17,311 bases of DNA, taken from DATGZX01 sp035296965. Lineage in GTDB: Bacteria; Planctomycetota; Planctomycetia; Gemmatales; Gemmataceae. The position numbers and the translations under genes were made by a program. Shown here in pieces: positions 1 through 7,788 of the stretch (position 1 is the first letter of the stretch; every line of letters starts with the position of its first letter). The notes beneath the pieces were generated by a model. The model was not told where the DNA came from, made no database searches, and was given only the letters and a program-made list of their open reading frames with translations. The stretch spans positions 1 to 17,311 of the forward strand of contig DATGZX010000402.1 of NCBI GenBank assembly GCA_035296965.1. The letters run 5' to 3'.

Positions 1-43
1 AGCATCCCTCGCTAAAGCGTGCAGTTGTTGCAAGGACTATGTC

Positions 44-157
44 CCCCTCACCCCCGACCCCTCTCCCCAGAGTACAGGGGAGAGGGGAGAGCGAGCGCAA
101 CGCTTTTCAGATGAAAGGACGGCGTGGTTTTCATCAGCCCAGGTCGGGGGTGAGGGG
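44..157. repeat. GC-rich nested palindromic repeat
   Basis: Two perfect 16-base arms form an outer inverted repeat: 44-59 (CCCCTCACCCCCGACC) and 142-157 (its exact reverse complement). Inside are two smaller hairpins. One is an 11-base stem, 58-68 (CCCCTCTCCCC) with 77-87. The other is a 7-base stem, 110-116 (GATGAAA) with 129-135. The whole can fold as a three-way junction. It sits just downstream of the aminotransferase stop codon (minus strand) and has no T run, so it is not a standard terminator. C/G-rich elements of this type are commonly dispersed in GC-rich bacterial genomes and give rise to false ORFs. That it is multicopy here is inference. A related fragment (CCCTCTCCCGCG) follows at 181-192. 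Confidence 0.7.
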
Positions 158-230
158 CCTTGGCCGGGGATCGTTCTTCCCCCTCTCCCGCGAAGAGCGA
201 GTGAGCGGAGATTGTTACTTGCCCATCGCC

Positions 231-1421
231 TTAGCCATGCAGCAGAGCGGGCAAGGCGCTTGCCAAACGGTCGATTTCGTCCTCGGTATTGTAAAAGTGC
301 GTCGAAACGCGGATCAGCAATCTCTCTGGTCGTTCGATAATGGGGGTTTCGATCCGGAACTTTTCCCACAGGTTGCGGCGCAGTACCGCTGGGTCTGTCC
401 CAGCCGGCAACTGGAATGCCGCCATAGCCCCGTGTAGCGCGGGATGCGCCGGCGTAGCCTCCTCCAAGCCCACGCCTCGGCCGATCTTTGTGCGAACGTA
501 GGCGCCCAGTTCGGCAATGCGCGCCCGAATGCGTGCCCACCCGAACCCATCTTGAAAATCGATGGCCTGGGGAACCACCAGCCAAGGGCAAATATCGCGC
601 GTGCCCTCAAATTCCAACGCACGAAGGCGTGGGGTCGAACCAAATTCGTCGCGCTCGTCAACGCCCCGGCACTCATGGTGCCAGCCCCAACTGACCTGCA
701 GCGGCTGGAGGCGATCCTCGCTCCCCGGTCCCAAGTAGAGGAAGCCCGATCCAGTCGGCGCCAGGAGCCATTTGTGGCAGTTGGCACCATAGAAATCAGC
801 ACCAATGTCTGCGAGATTCACTGGGATCATGGCGGGAGCGTGCGCGCCGTCGATAACCGTTAGTATGCCGCGCCCCCTGGCTTCCCTGCACAAGTCCTCG
901 GCCGGCAGGACGAGCCCGGTCGGCGAAAGGACATGACTGAAGAACAAAAGACGCGTTTGGGGCGTGAAAGCGGCGCGTGCGGCATCTACGATTTCGCCAG
1001 GGGATCCCGGTGTCCTCGGCAGCGGAAATGTACGGAGCGTCAAGCCACAGCGCTGAGCAGCCCGCTCCCAGCACCAATGCATCGCCCCGTATTCGTGGTC
1101 GGTAAGGAGGATCTCTCCCGGCGCCGCCAACTTGAGCGACGCCGCCACGATGTTGACCGACGCGGTCACGTTGCAAGTAAAGACCAGGCGCCGAGCGTCC
1201 CCGCCAAGAAAAGTTGCCAATCGCTCGCGTGCGTCCCATAGCAACGGCGGCACCTGGCGGACCAAAAAGTCCATCGGTTCTTCCGCCAAGCGTTCGCGAA
1301 GCTTTGTAACCCTTTCGAAAACCACGCGCGGCAGTGGCCCGAACGACCCCGTGTTAAGGTTGGCTACATTCGGGTCAAGCATCATTTGCGAACGGGCATC
1401 GGACCAAATAGTTTCAGCCAT
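231..1421 (-). CDS. Class V aminotransferase, isopenicillin-N epimerase-like
   Basis: This is a pyridoxal-phosphate enzyme of fold type I, 396 residues, the usual length for the family. Visible landmarks are an N-terminal LNTGSFGPLP substrate loop (about 22-31), the cofactor-binding aspartate in VIDGAH (D191), and the Schiff-base lysine in GANCHKWLLAP (K217). There is also a FEGTRD segment (271-276) and a C-terminal RVSTHFYNTEDEIDRL helix typical of this subgroup. These fit the isopenicillin-N epimerase / cysteine desulfurase-like branch, but the substrate cannot be read from sequence, and real beta-lactam epimerisation is unlikely without other pathway genes. The start is set at ATG 1421 because GAGGGG precedes it by a few bases. 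An upstream in-frame start at 1502 would overlap the preceding gene and adds 27 residues with no family resemblance. It lies 43 bases after the rraA-like gene on the same strand, so co-transcription is likely. Confidence 0.88.
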   Translation of the reverse strand: MAETIWSDARSQMMLDPNVANLNTGSFGPLPRVVFERVTKLRERLAEEPMDFLVRQVPPLLWDARERLATFLGGDARRLVFTCNVTASVNIVAASLKLAAPGEILLTDHEYGAMHWCWERAAQRCGLTLRTFPLPRTPGSPGEIVDAARAAFTPQTRLLFFSHVLSPTGLVLPAEDLCREARGRGILTVIDGAHAPAMIPVNLADIGADFYGANCHKWLLAPTGSGFLYLGPGSEDRLQPLQVSWGWHHECRGVDERDEFGSTPRLRALEFEGTRDICPWLVVPQAIDFQDGFGWARIRARIAELGAYVRTKIGRGVGLEEATPAHPALHGAMAAFQLPAGTDPAVLRRNLWEKFRIETPIIERPERLLIRVSTHFYNTEDEIDRLASALPALLHG

Positions 1422-1464
1422 CGTCCCCTCTACTCGGTGCCGGTCGGTGTAACGATTGAGCGAA

Positions 1465-2124
1465 TCACAGGATCCCGTATTCCGCAAAAACCTCGCGCGC
1501 ACTTCGTCCTTTGGCTAACTCAGCTCTTACCTGGTTCTCGCCGGACACCTTAGCTAGCGCGCGGACAAATGTTTCCTCCGCCAACTGGGCCGGTATCACA
1601 ACAACGCCGTCCATGTCTCCGAATATCCAGTCACCCTGATTGACGGTGCAAGCACCGATGCGAAGAGGTGTACCGAGGGCAACGCAATCCAACCTGCCTT
1701 TGGAATCCAACGGGCAAAAGCCTGCCGCGAAAACCGGGAAATTCATGTCGATGATTTTGGCGGCGTCCCTTGTCATCCCGTCGATTATGGCCCCCTGGGC
1801 ACCGTGGGCGCGAGCGGCCGTGGAGAGCAATTCTCCCCAAAGGGCACTACTCCTGTCACCGTTCGTGGTTGCCACCAGAACCTCGCCGGGACAAAGCGCG
1901 TCGACGCATTCCAATTCCACAGCATACGGCCTCTCCGGTTCCGCCCTTACCGACACGGCGGTCAAAGTCGCGGCCCGGCCGAAAACCTTCCATTCCACTC
2001 GGAGTGGTCGTAGCTCGGTCGGCAAGGCGCTTTCGCGATGTCCCAGTGCATCAAGAACGTCCGCCAAGACCGAACTATACAAAAGATCGCCTTGGTCGAG
2101 CCAGGAATTGGTCGTGTCGCTCAT
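1465..2124 (-). CDS. RraA-family protein, aldolase-like
   Basis: A 219-residue protein of the RraA / HMG aldolase family. The central segment WGELLSTAARAHGAQGAI followed by DGMTRD (96-120) is the family signature: the glycine-rich loop and the R119-D120 pair that bind substrate and a divalent metal in characterised class II pyruvate aldolases. The later segment GDWIFGDMDGVVVIP (164-178) is also typical. Such proteins are often misnamed dimethylmenaquinone methyltransferase. Real activities include 4-hydroxy-4-methyl-2-oxoglutarate aldolase and oxaloacetate decarboxylase. True RraA, the RNase E inhibitor, is shorter and lacks aldolase function, so a metabolic role is favoured. ATG 2124 (MSDTTNSW) is chosen because family homology begins right after it; no strong ribosome binding site is seen. 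ATG 2160 (MATGFTHSG) is a possible alternative. It is upstream of, and probably in one operon with, the class V aminotransferase. Confidence 0.85.
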   Translation of the reverse strand: MSDTTNSWLDQGDLLYSSVLADVLDALGHRESALPTELRPLRVEWKVFGRAATLTAVSVRAEPERPYAVELECVDALCPGEVLVATTNGDRSSALWGELLSTAARAHGAQGAIIDGMTRDAAKIIDMNFPVFAAGFCPLDSKGRLDCVALGTPLRIGACTVNQGDWIFGDMDGVVVIPAQLAEETFVRALAKVSGENQVRAELAKGRSAREVFAEYGIL

Positions 2125-2268
2125 TGGATGATTGCCGCTATGAGTGAACCCTGTCGCCATTGCAGAGGAATGCAAGGAGTTTACCAAACAATCGCGGAAC
2201 CTTCCGCGTCTCAAACACGTCCAAGGAATGAATGCCCTCCCCCACGATCACCGAGCTAAAGTACCCCC

Positions 2269-2298
2269 TTGACAGGCATATGGACCTTCGGCAACACT
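2269..2298 (+). promoter_or_regulatory. Candidate sigma-70-like promoter for DUF1501 gene
   Basis: A perfect -35 hexamer TTGACA (2269-2274) is followed after 18 bases by AACACT (2293-2298), which matches only three positions of the -10 consensus. It lies in the gap between the divergent rraA-like gene and the DUF1501 gene, about 70 bases upstream of the latter's start. The weak -10 keeps confidence low. Confidence 0.3.
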
Positions 2299-2370
2299 GA
2301 AATTGTGCGTGTTTAGTGCATTAGCGGAGCCAGCCAAAAACCAGGCATGTAAAAATCAAAGGCGCGATCC

Positions 2371-3684
2371 ATGCAAACCGCAGACTTTCCCGCTTACAAC
2401 CGCCGTCATTTCCTCAAGCACATGGCTGGCTTATCGCTGATGGCGGTGCCGGGCATGCAATTCATCCAGCACCTGCGGGCTGCGGCTCCCGCGCTCAAGA
2501 AGCAAAACAAGAGCATGATTGTTCTCTGGATGAGCGGCGGCCCCAGTCACATGGACACGTGGGACCTGAAGCCGGGCGCCGATACGGGCGGAGACTTCAA
2601 AGCGATCAAGACGAGTGTCCCAGGAATTGAGATTAGTGAACATCTGCCCACAGTCGCCAAGCAGATGCAACACCTTGCCGTGGTGCGGTCACTGGTTACC
2701 AACGAGGGAAGTCATGAGCGAGGCCGAGTGCTGATGCACACTGCCCGCCAACCGAGCCTGGTGGTGAATTATCCTTCCTTGGGCGCCGTCGCGTCCCAGC
2801 AGCTTACTCCCAAGGAACTGGCTCTGCCCGGATTCATTTCCATCGGCCGGCCCGCTGACGGCCCGGGTTTCCTCGGAATGAACTATGCCCCCTTCACGGT
2901 GCAGAACCCCGGTCAGCCCCCGTCAAACATCCGCACGCCCGATGGCGTCGACGATCTGCGGATCCGGCGCCGGCAGCAACTTTTCTACGCGGTTGAAGAC
3001 AATTTCAGCTCAACTCTTGTCGCACAACTCGACACGCAGGACAAGAAGAGGCATACCGATGCCGCTATTGCCCACACGGAGATTTATGGCAAGGCATTCA
3101 GCTTGGTGGCCGACAAGAACGGTCGAAAGGTCTTCGACCTCAGTTCCGAGAGCAGCGGCCTGCTACGCGAATATGGGACAACGGGGAGTTTCGGCCGAAG
3201 TTGCCTGCTGGCGCGCAAGCTCATCGAGGCCGGTGTGACCTGCGTCGAAGTCGACCTGGGCGGTTGGGATAACCACGCCAACATCTTCCCGACACTTAGC
3301 AAAAACCTCTTGCCGCAACTGGACAAGGGCATGGGCAGTCTCGTTAAAGACTTGGTAGATCGCGGCCTGTGGAAGAATACGGTCGTGGTATGGATGGGCG
3401 AATTCGGCCGGACGCCGCGTATCAACCAGAATGCCGGGCGCGACCACTGGGCCCGGTGCTGGTCCGTGGTGGTGGGCGGCGGAGCAATTAAAGGCGGGCA
3501 GGTTTACGGCTCCACCAGCAAAGACGGTATGGACGTGGATAAGAATCCCTGCTCCGTGGGAGACCTGTTCGCCAGTCTCTACAAGGGAATTGGAATCGAC
3601 CCAGGCATCCAAATCCGCGACACGATTGGCCGGCCGCACAAGATCAGCGGCGAAGATGGCAAGCCGATCGCGGCGCTCGTCTAA
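2371..3684 (+). CDS. DUF1501 protein with Tat signal
   Basis: A 437-residue protein of the DUF1501 family, which belongs to the alkaline phosphatase/sulfatase-like fold and is greatly expanded in Planctomycetota. The N-terminus (NRRHFLKHMAGLSLMAVPGM, residues 10-29) is a twin-arginine signal, so folded export is expected. Family landmarks are MSGGPSHMDTWDLKP (54-68), GEFGRTP (343-349) and GRDHW (356-360), which carry the likely metal or catalytic Asp/His residues. The biochemical function of the family is not settled. Start ATG 2371 has a weak AAAGG upstream. It stands alone between a divergent and a convergent gene and ends just before an intrinsic terminator. The usual planctomycete partner, a DUF1549/DUF1553 cytochrome-domain gene, is absent here. 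Confidence 0.92.
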   Translation: MQTADFPAYNRRHFLKHMAGLSLMAVPGMQFIQHLRAAAPALKKQNKSMIVLWMSGGPSHMDTWDLKPGADTGGDFKAIKTSVPGIEISEHLPTVAKQMQHLAVVRSLVTNEGSHERGRVLMHTARQPSLVVNYPSLGAVASQQLTPKELALPGFISIGRPADGPGFLGMNYAPFTVQNPGQPPSNIRTPDGVDDLRIRRRQQLFYAVEDNFSSTLVAQLDTQDKKRHTDAAIAHTEIYGKAFSLVADKNGRKVFDLSSESSGLLREYGTTGSFGRSCLLARKLIEAGVTCVEVDLGGWDNHANIFPTLSKNLLPQLDKGMGSLVKDLVDRGLWKNTVVVWMGEFGRTPRINQNAGRDHWARCWSVVVGGGAIKGGQVYGSTSKDGMDVDKNPCSVGDLFASLYKGIGIDPGIQIRDTIGRPHKISGEDGKPIAALV

Positions 3685-3714
3685 GCCTAAAGGCCATTGA
3701 CGGCTTCAACCCAA

Positions 3715-3743
3715 CCCGGCCTTCCAAGGGCCGGGCGTTTTTT
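3715..3743 (+). terminator. Intrinsic terminator after DUF1501 gene
   Basis: A 7-base G/C stem, CCCGGCC (3715-3721) with GGCCGGG (3729-3735), has a loop that can pair further (CTT/AAG). It is followed by CG and six T (3738-3743). It lies 30 bases after the DUF1501 stop codon, between convergent genes. The T run is on the plus strand only, so it terminates mainly the DUF1501 transcript. Confidence 0.88.
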
Positions 3744-3777
3744 CGCCGGAATGGGCACGTGGATCGTCTGTTTCCCT

Positions 3778-5610
3778 TCAATCAACCCAAGCGTACTCAT
3801 GCGCTGCCAGCAGCGACTCGGGACAGGTCTCCTCCGTTGCCCCACGCCAAACGAGAGCCGCACACGATCCGATGTCCTCGATCCACTCCCGGTCAAAGCG
3901 TGCACGGAACGCTGCGGGTAATAGTGCTATTAGCCGTTTCGCCCCGTTGGGCCGGCCGGGCTGCAAGGCATAGTAACGATCGAGGTAGGTGGGACACACC
4001 TGGCAAACGCCGTTCAAGGCTTCCAACACATTGCGCGGCAACGTGCGCTGAATGGTTTCCGCGCTACCCGCAGGCTCGAGCACTACCTGCAGCGTCGTGA
4101 ATGGATTGTCCCCCAGAACATTTGAGATGCGCTGTGCTGCCTTTCGGACATCCCGTGCAAAATGACTTCCCTTCAGCCATATGGTGAAAGCCTGAGCCAG
4201 CTTGCCCGTTTCGAGAGACGCGACGGAGCTCGCATCGTCCAGGTCCACTCGCCAAATACGGTGCCAGTACTCTACGGGTTCAAAATCAAGGACGGGCGGC
4301 GGCTGCAGATCGAATTCGATGCCAAAGGTTTCCTGCGCCTCCTGCATGAGTTCATAGAGGTCTTCGCGCCTCAATGTCGGAGTACGCAGCAGGTAGTAAG
4401 GCGGCCGCGGTTGAAACTTCAGCCCGAGGTCCCCCGCCTCCTGGCGAAAGGCCGTACCGGGCAAAATACTCAAGTTGAAAATCTGCAGGTCGCTGTACAG
4501 GCCGCTGTCTCGCAGATAATGCAAGCCTCGGCGCACCGATTCGACGGTGTCGCCTGGTAGGCCGATGATGAGATCGACCTTCACCTCGATCCCCTCGGCC
4601 AGCATGGCGCGGACGCCTCGTTCGAATGCGCGCAGATTGTTCTTACGGTCCATGACCTCCTGGGCATGCGGATCGATGGATTGCAGGCCGACTTCCACTT
4701 CCGTGAAGTTCGCCTCGCGCAGAAGCCTTGCAGTTTCCTCGCTGATGCCTTCGCCGCGCAGCTCCCCAAAGTAGCTGAACTGTCTTCCGGGATTTCCCCG
4801 TGCGAGCAAGCGGAGCAAATCGGCAAAATCCTTGCGCTGATTCAAAGTTGGGTCGAGAAGGAATACCTCCCGAGCGCCACGCTCCTGGGCATGGTTCAGG
4901 TTGGCCAAAATGTTCTCTGGCGCAAGGTAGTACTGCTTGTCGTAGCTCTTGGGGTAGTAGCAAAACTTGCATTTGAAGACGCAGCCACGCGTCGTTTCCA
5001 ACAGGAGCATCTCCTCTTCCGCGGCATCGAGTATGCCGGCCAGGTACGGGGAGCCGAGCTGGTTGAGATCCGGCATCGGCGTCCGAAAAGCTGGCCGGCG
5101 CGCCGGATCGTAACGCGAGCCACCGCTTGATGACGGGAGGTATAGACCTGGAATCGGTGTCGAAGGCACTGCCTCGGTCCGAAGGCTGACCAAAAGACTC
5201 GAAAAGGTCTGTTCTCCTTCACCAATAGCGGCAAAGTCGTAATCGGGGGTATCCAGCACCCAGGCGTTGTCCGGCGTAATTTCCGGGCCTCCCAGGCAAA
5301 TCCGTACGTTTGGAAGAATGCGCATCAACTTATGAGCGATCCACAAGGTGCGCTCGATATTCCACACGTAACAGGTGAAGCCAACCAACCATGGGTCGCG
5401 GTCGGCGATAGCAGCCACCAGGGCCCTGTCGCCGAGCATGTTGGCAACTCGGCCAGGGAGAATTTCGAGGTTGTAGTGCTCTCCGAGCCCGCATTGTTCC
5501 GCGAAGAGCTTCAAATAGCCAGCGGCAAGAGGGACATTGCCGCGGATTGGATCCGGTCCGAGAGGAGGAATCGGTAGCTGAACCAGGAGGACATTTCGAC
5601 GCACGCCCAT
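3778..5610 (-). CDS. B12-binding domain radical SAM protein
   Basis: A 610-residue cytoplasmic protein with a cobalamin-binding Rossmann-like domain (about 5-145, with CLGGPEITPD at 105-114 and AIGEGEQTF at 128-136) followed by a radical SAM domain. The [4Fe-4S] cysteines are visible in RGCVFKCKFCYYPKSYDKQYY (C210, C214, C217), and the downstream barrel motifs VEVGLQSID (305-313) and KVDLIIGLPGD (344-354) are intact. This is the class B/BchE-like architecture, whose members do B12-dependent methylations or ring formations on varied substrates. About 170 residues (440-610) follow the catalytic core and contain a CQVCP motif (536-540); I do not recognise this part. Start ATG 5610 (MGVRRNVLLVQLPIPP) is chosen because family N-termini begin at this strand; a GTG at 5667 would add 19 residues without similarity. 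It is monocistronic, convergent with DUF1501 and divergent from nnrD. Substrate unknown. Confidence 0.9.
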   Translation of the reverse strand: MGVRRNVLLVQLPIPPLGPDPIRGNVPLAAGYLKLFAEQCGLGEHYNLEILPGRVANMLGDRALVAAIADRDPWLVGFTCYVWNIERTLWIAHKLMRILPNVRICLGGPEITPDNAWVLDTPDYDFAAIGEGEQTFSSLLVSLRTEAVPSTPIPGLYLPSSSGGSRYDPARRPAFRTPMPDLNQLGSPYLAGILDAAEEEMLLLETTRGCVFKCKFCYYPKSYDKQYYLAPENILANLNHAQERGAREVFLLDPTLNQRKDFADLLRLLARGNPGRQFSYFGELRGEGISEETARLLREANFTEVEVGLQSIDPHAQEVMDRKNNLRAFERGVRAMLAEGIEVKVDLIIGLPGDTVESVRRGLHYLRDSGLYSDLQIFNLSILPGTAFRQEAGDLGLKFQPRPPYYLLRTPTLRREDLYELMQEAQETFGIEFDLQPPPVLDFEPVEYWHRIWRVDLDDASSVASLETGKLAQAFTIWLKGSHFARDVRKAAQRISNVLGDNPFTTLQVVLEPAGSAETIQRTLPRNVLEALNGVCQVCPTYLDRYYALQPGRPNGAKRLIALLPAAFRARFDREWIEDIGSCAALVWRGATEETCPESLLAAHEYAWVD

Positions 5611-5773
5611 AGCAGTGTATTCTAGACGCTCCAGAAATGAGGAAATGCGGCCCCAGCGCCTCTCCACGATATCAAATCTGCCTTACGCACTCCAAGGAAA
5701 ACGTTTATCGTGACTACTGAGGGGGCATTCTCAGGAAGATGAACGCCCGGTGTCTATTCTGGAAGAAAGGCAC

Positions 5774-6649
5774 ATGCAGTCAACATCGCCGACTCCCGAA
5801 ACGATCACCAAGCTCCCGGTCCTGAAGCCCCGGCCGGCGGACAGCAATAAAGGCAGCTTCGGCAAGGTCCTCGTAATCGCAGGTAGCCGTGGAATGTCTG
5901 GTGCCGCGATCCTTTCCGGCAGTGCGGCCCTGCGCGGTGGTGCCGGACTGGTCCGAGTGGCAGTGCCTTCAGGAATCCTTCCCATCGTTGCCACCGCGAA
6001 TCCTTGTTATCTCACCGCGGGTTTCTCGGAGGACGATCACGGCCGGTTCGCCGAGGGCGCGGAAAAGGAGCTGATCGCGCTCGCAAGAGCGAACGATGTG
6101 GTCGCCCTGGGCCCCGGACTTGGCCAAAGTGACGGCCTTACCAAGCTCGTTTCTGCTCTTCTCGACAAAGTCGAAGTTCCGGTGGTCCTCGACGCGGACG
6201 GGCTCAATGCCATCCAGCGCTGCACCAATTTATTGAAGCGTCGCAAGGCACCTGTCATCCTCACGCCTCATCCGGGTGAATTTGCACGCCTGATCGGCAG
6301 TACGGTGGCTGAGGTGCAGGCCCATCGGCAGGACTTGGCAGTCGGTTTTGCCGCGGACTTGGGTGTAGTTCTTGTGCTTAAAGGGAATGGGTCGATTGTG
6401 ACGGACGGCCGGAAAGTTTACCACAACTCCACCGGCAACCCAGGCATGGCAACGGGTGGTACGGGAGACATCCTTACAGGGCTAATTGCAGCACTCATTG
6501 GACAGAAACTCGGACCTTTTGCCGCCGCCCAACTTGGCACACATCTACATGGCTTGGCGGGCGACCTGGCCAGGGACGACTTTCACGAGGCTTGCCTCAT
6601 CGCCTCCGACCTTCTCAATTATTTGGCGCCCGCCTTTCGAAATTTCTAA
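5774..6649 (+). CDS. nnrD: ADP/ATP-dependent NAD(P)H-hydrate dehydratase
   Basis: Repairs hydrated NADH and NADPH (S-form) back to the active cofactor with hydrolysis of ADP or ATP. It is the YjeF C-terminal domain of the ribokinase-like superfamily, here 291 residues as a stand-alone dehydratase without the fused epimerase domain. Motifs in order: KGSFGKVLVIAGS (26-38), GPGLG (113-117), LDADGLN (139-145), LTPHPGEFARL (163-173) and the nucleotide-binding/catalytic NPGMATGGTGDILTG (222-236, D232). Start ATG 5774 is preceded by GGAAGAAAGG; a GTG at 5750 is possible but extends past the expected N-terminus. It is the first gene of a plus-strand run and divergent from the radical SAM gene, so its promoter should lie in 5611-5773. 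No NnrE epimerase gene is in the window. Confidence 0.94.
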   Translation: MQSTSPTPETITKLPVLKPRPADSNKGSFGKVLVIAGSRGMSGAAILSGSAALRGGAGLVRVAVPSGILPIVATANPCYLTAGFSEDDHGRFAEGAEKELIALARANDVVALGPGLGQSDGLTKLVSALLDKVEVPVVLDADGLNAIQRCTNLLKRRKAPVILTPHPGEFARLIGSTVAEVQAHRQDLAVGFAADLGVVLVLKGNGSIVTDGRKVYHNSTGNPGMATGGTGDILTGLIAALIGQKLGPFAAAQLGTHLHGLAGDLARDDFHEACLIASDLLNYLAPAFRNF

Positions 6650-6724
6650 CTTGCAAGCCCGAATAGGATGATAGGATAACGCCAAGACTCGTTCTGCGCG
6701 CAATGATTGAGACGTGAAAACCCT

Positions 6725-7786
6725 ATGAACCTAATTTGTCCGCATTGCCAGAAGGCGATTTCCATCCCCGATGAAAAGGCAGGCCAGCTGTTGGCTTGCC
6801 CGATCTGCAAGAACCCCGTTCCGGTGCCTGCGTTAACAGCGCATCTGACCTTTGACTCACCAGAGCTGCCGGAAGAAATCCCGCTGGTACCCTTGCCCCC
6901 AGCGCCAGAAAAACCAGAAAATGCTAAGCCGTCCCAACCGGCGCTCCCGGAAGATCATACGTACCAGTTGACCCCCGAGCCGCCCAAGCCACCCCCGCCT
7001 CCCAAGCGGGAAAAACCTGCTCCGACCGGTCCAGAGCCGCGTGCTGCAGTTTCCCCGGCGCTCATGCCCACGCCGGCGCCTCCGACGAGCGGATACGAGC
7101 GCCTGTACGGCTTGCATCTGCGGCAAGACGTTGTCGGCTGGATTGCGCCGATTTCACTCATTGCCATCTTCCTGCTGCTCTGGTTTCCCTGGGTTGGCTC
7201 TTACCCAGGTGGCTATGGGGTGTACACGCAAAACGCGTTTGGAGCCTGGGTCGGCCGAATTACCACCGACCAGGTCGGCGAGCAGGTCATGAACAAAGAA
7301 GGCGACCTCGCGGAGCAAACCTCGGCGAACTGGTTCCTGATGACACTTTATCTTCTGTTGACGTTGGTAGCTCTGCTCTTGGCAGTCGCCTCGATCGTAT
7401 CCAAGTCCGCAAAGAAGCCTCTGGCCCTGCCGCCGGCGATTGAACAGATTTGGCCCTGGCGAACGGCGCTGGTGGGCGTCTTGAGCGGCGTGGCTCTGAT
7501 TATCCTGCTCCTACTTCTTTGGAGCGGCCTTGGACTTGAAAACGGAGTGAAGACGGTAGTGGATCAAAAGCTTGAAAAAGACCGCGCCAGTGCGAAAACC
7601 GGAGAGGAAATCGAGAAAGTGCAGATCAAACGCGGACTTGATATCGGCTGGTACAACTTGCGCCTCACCGGCTGGCTCTGGTGGGTGATAGTCCTCCAAA
7701 TCGCTGCCACTGCCGGAGCTGGCCTGGAGCTATGGTTGGAAAAGCGCGGTTCCCGGCCTCCGCCGTTGATCCAAGCGCAGTGCTGA
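6725..7786 (+). CDS. Zinc-ribbon, proline-rich, four-helix membrane protein
   Basis: A 353-residue protein I cannot assign to a named family. It opens with a short Cys4 zinc ribbon, CPHC (C5, C8) and CPIC (C25, C28), of the kind seen in many planctomycete proteins. Next comes an acidic and proline-rich disordered linker (about 40-125, including a PPKPPPPPKREKP stretch). Four predicted membrane helices follow, at roughly 137-157, 203-226, 245-267 and 314-336. A charged loop (about 278-303, KLEKDRASAKTGEEIEKVQIKR) separates helices 3 and 4. The ribbon and linker are probably cytoplasmic, which suggests a sensor, scaffold or envelope protein; this is inference. Start ATG 6725 gives the standard ribbon N-terminus; a TTG at 6707 is a less likely alternative. 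It is 75 bases after nnrD, and its stop is only 2 bases before the 172-base inverted-repeat element. Confidence 0.85.
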   Translation: MNLICPHCQKAISIPDEKAGQLLACPICKNPVPVPALTAHLTFDSPELPEEIPLVPLPPAPEKPENAKPSQPALPEDHTYQLTPEPPKPPPPPKREKPAPTGPEPRAAVSPALMPTPAPPTSGYERLYGLHLRQDVVGWIAPISLIAIFLLLWFPWVGSYPGGYGVYTQNAFGAWVGRITTDQVGEQVMNKEGDLAEQTSANWFLMTLYLLLTLVALLLAVASIVSKSAKKPLALPPAIEQIWPWRTALVGVLSGVALIILLLLLWSGLGLENGVKTVVDQKLEKDRASAKTGEEIEKVQIKRGLDIGWYNLRLTGWLWWVIVLQIAATAGAGLELWLEKRGSRPPPLIQAQC

Positions 7787-7788
7787 GT

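Noticed and set aside
39..591. Overlapping ORFs on both strands reading like PSPPTPLPRVQGRGE and GEGSGVRGT
   Set aside because: They arise from the palindromic GC-rich repeat at 44-157 and run antisense or out of frame over the aminotransferase; their composition is typical of false ORFs from such repeats.
5611..5667. GTG start at 5667 for the radical SAM protein
   Set aside because: The extra 19 residues lie before the normal MxVLLVQLP-type start and show no ribosome binding site advantage.
6663..6679. Tandem ATAGGATG/ATAGGATA repeat after nnrD
   Set aside because: Only two 8-base near-copies; too short to call a meaningful repeat.
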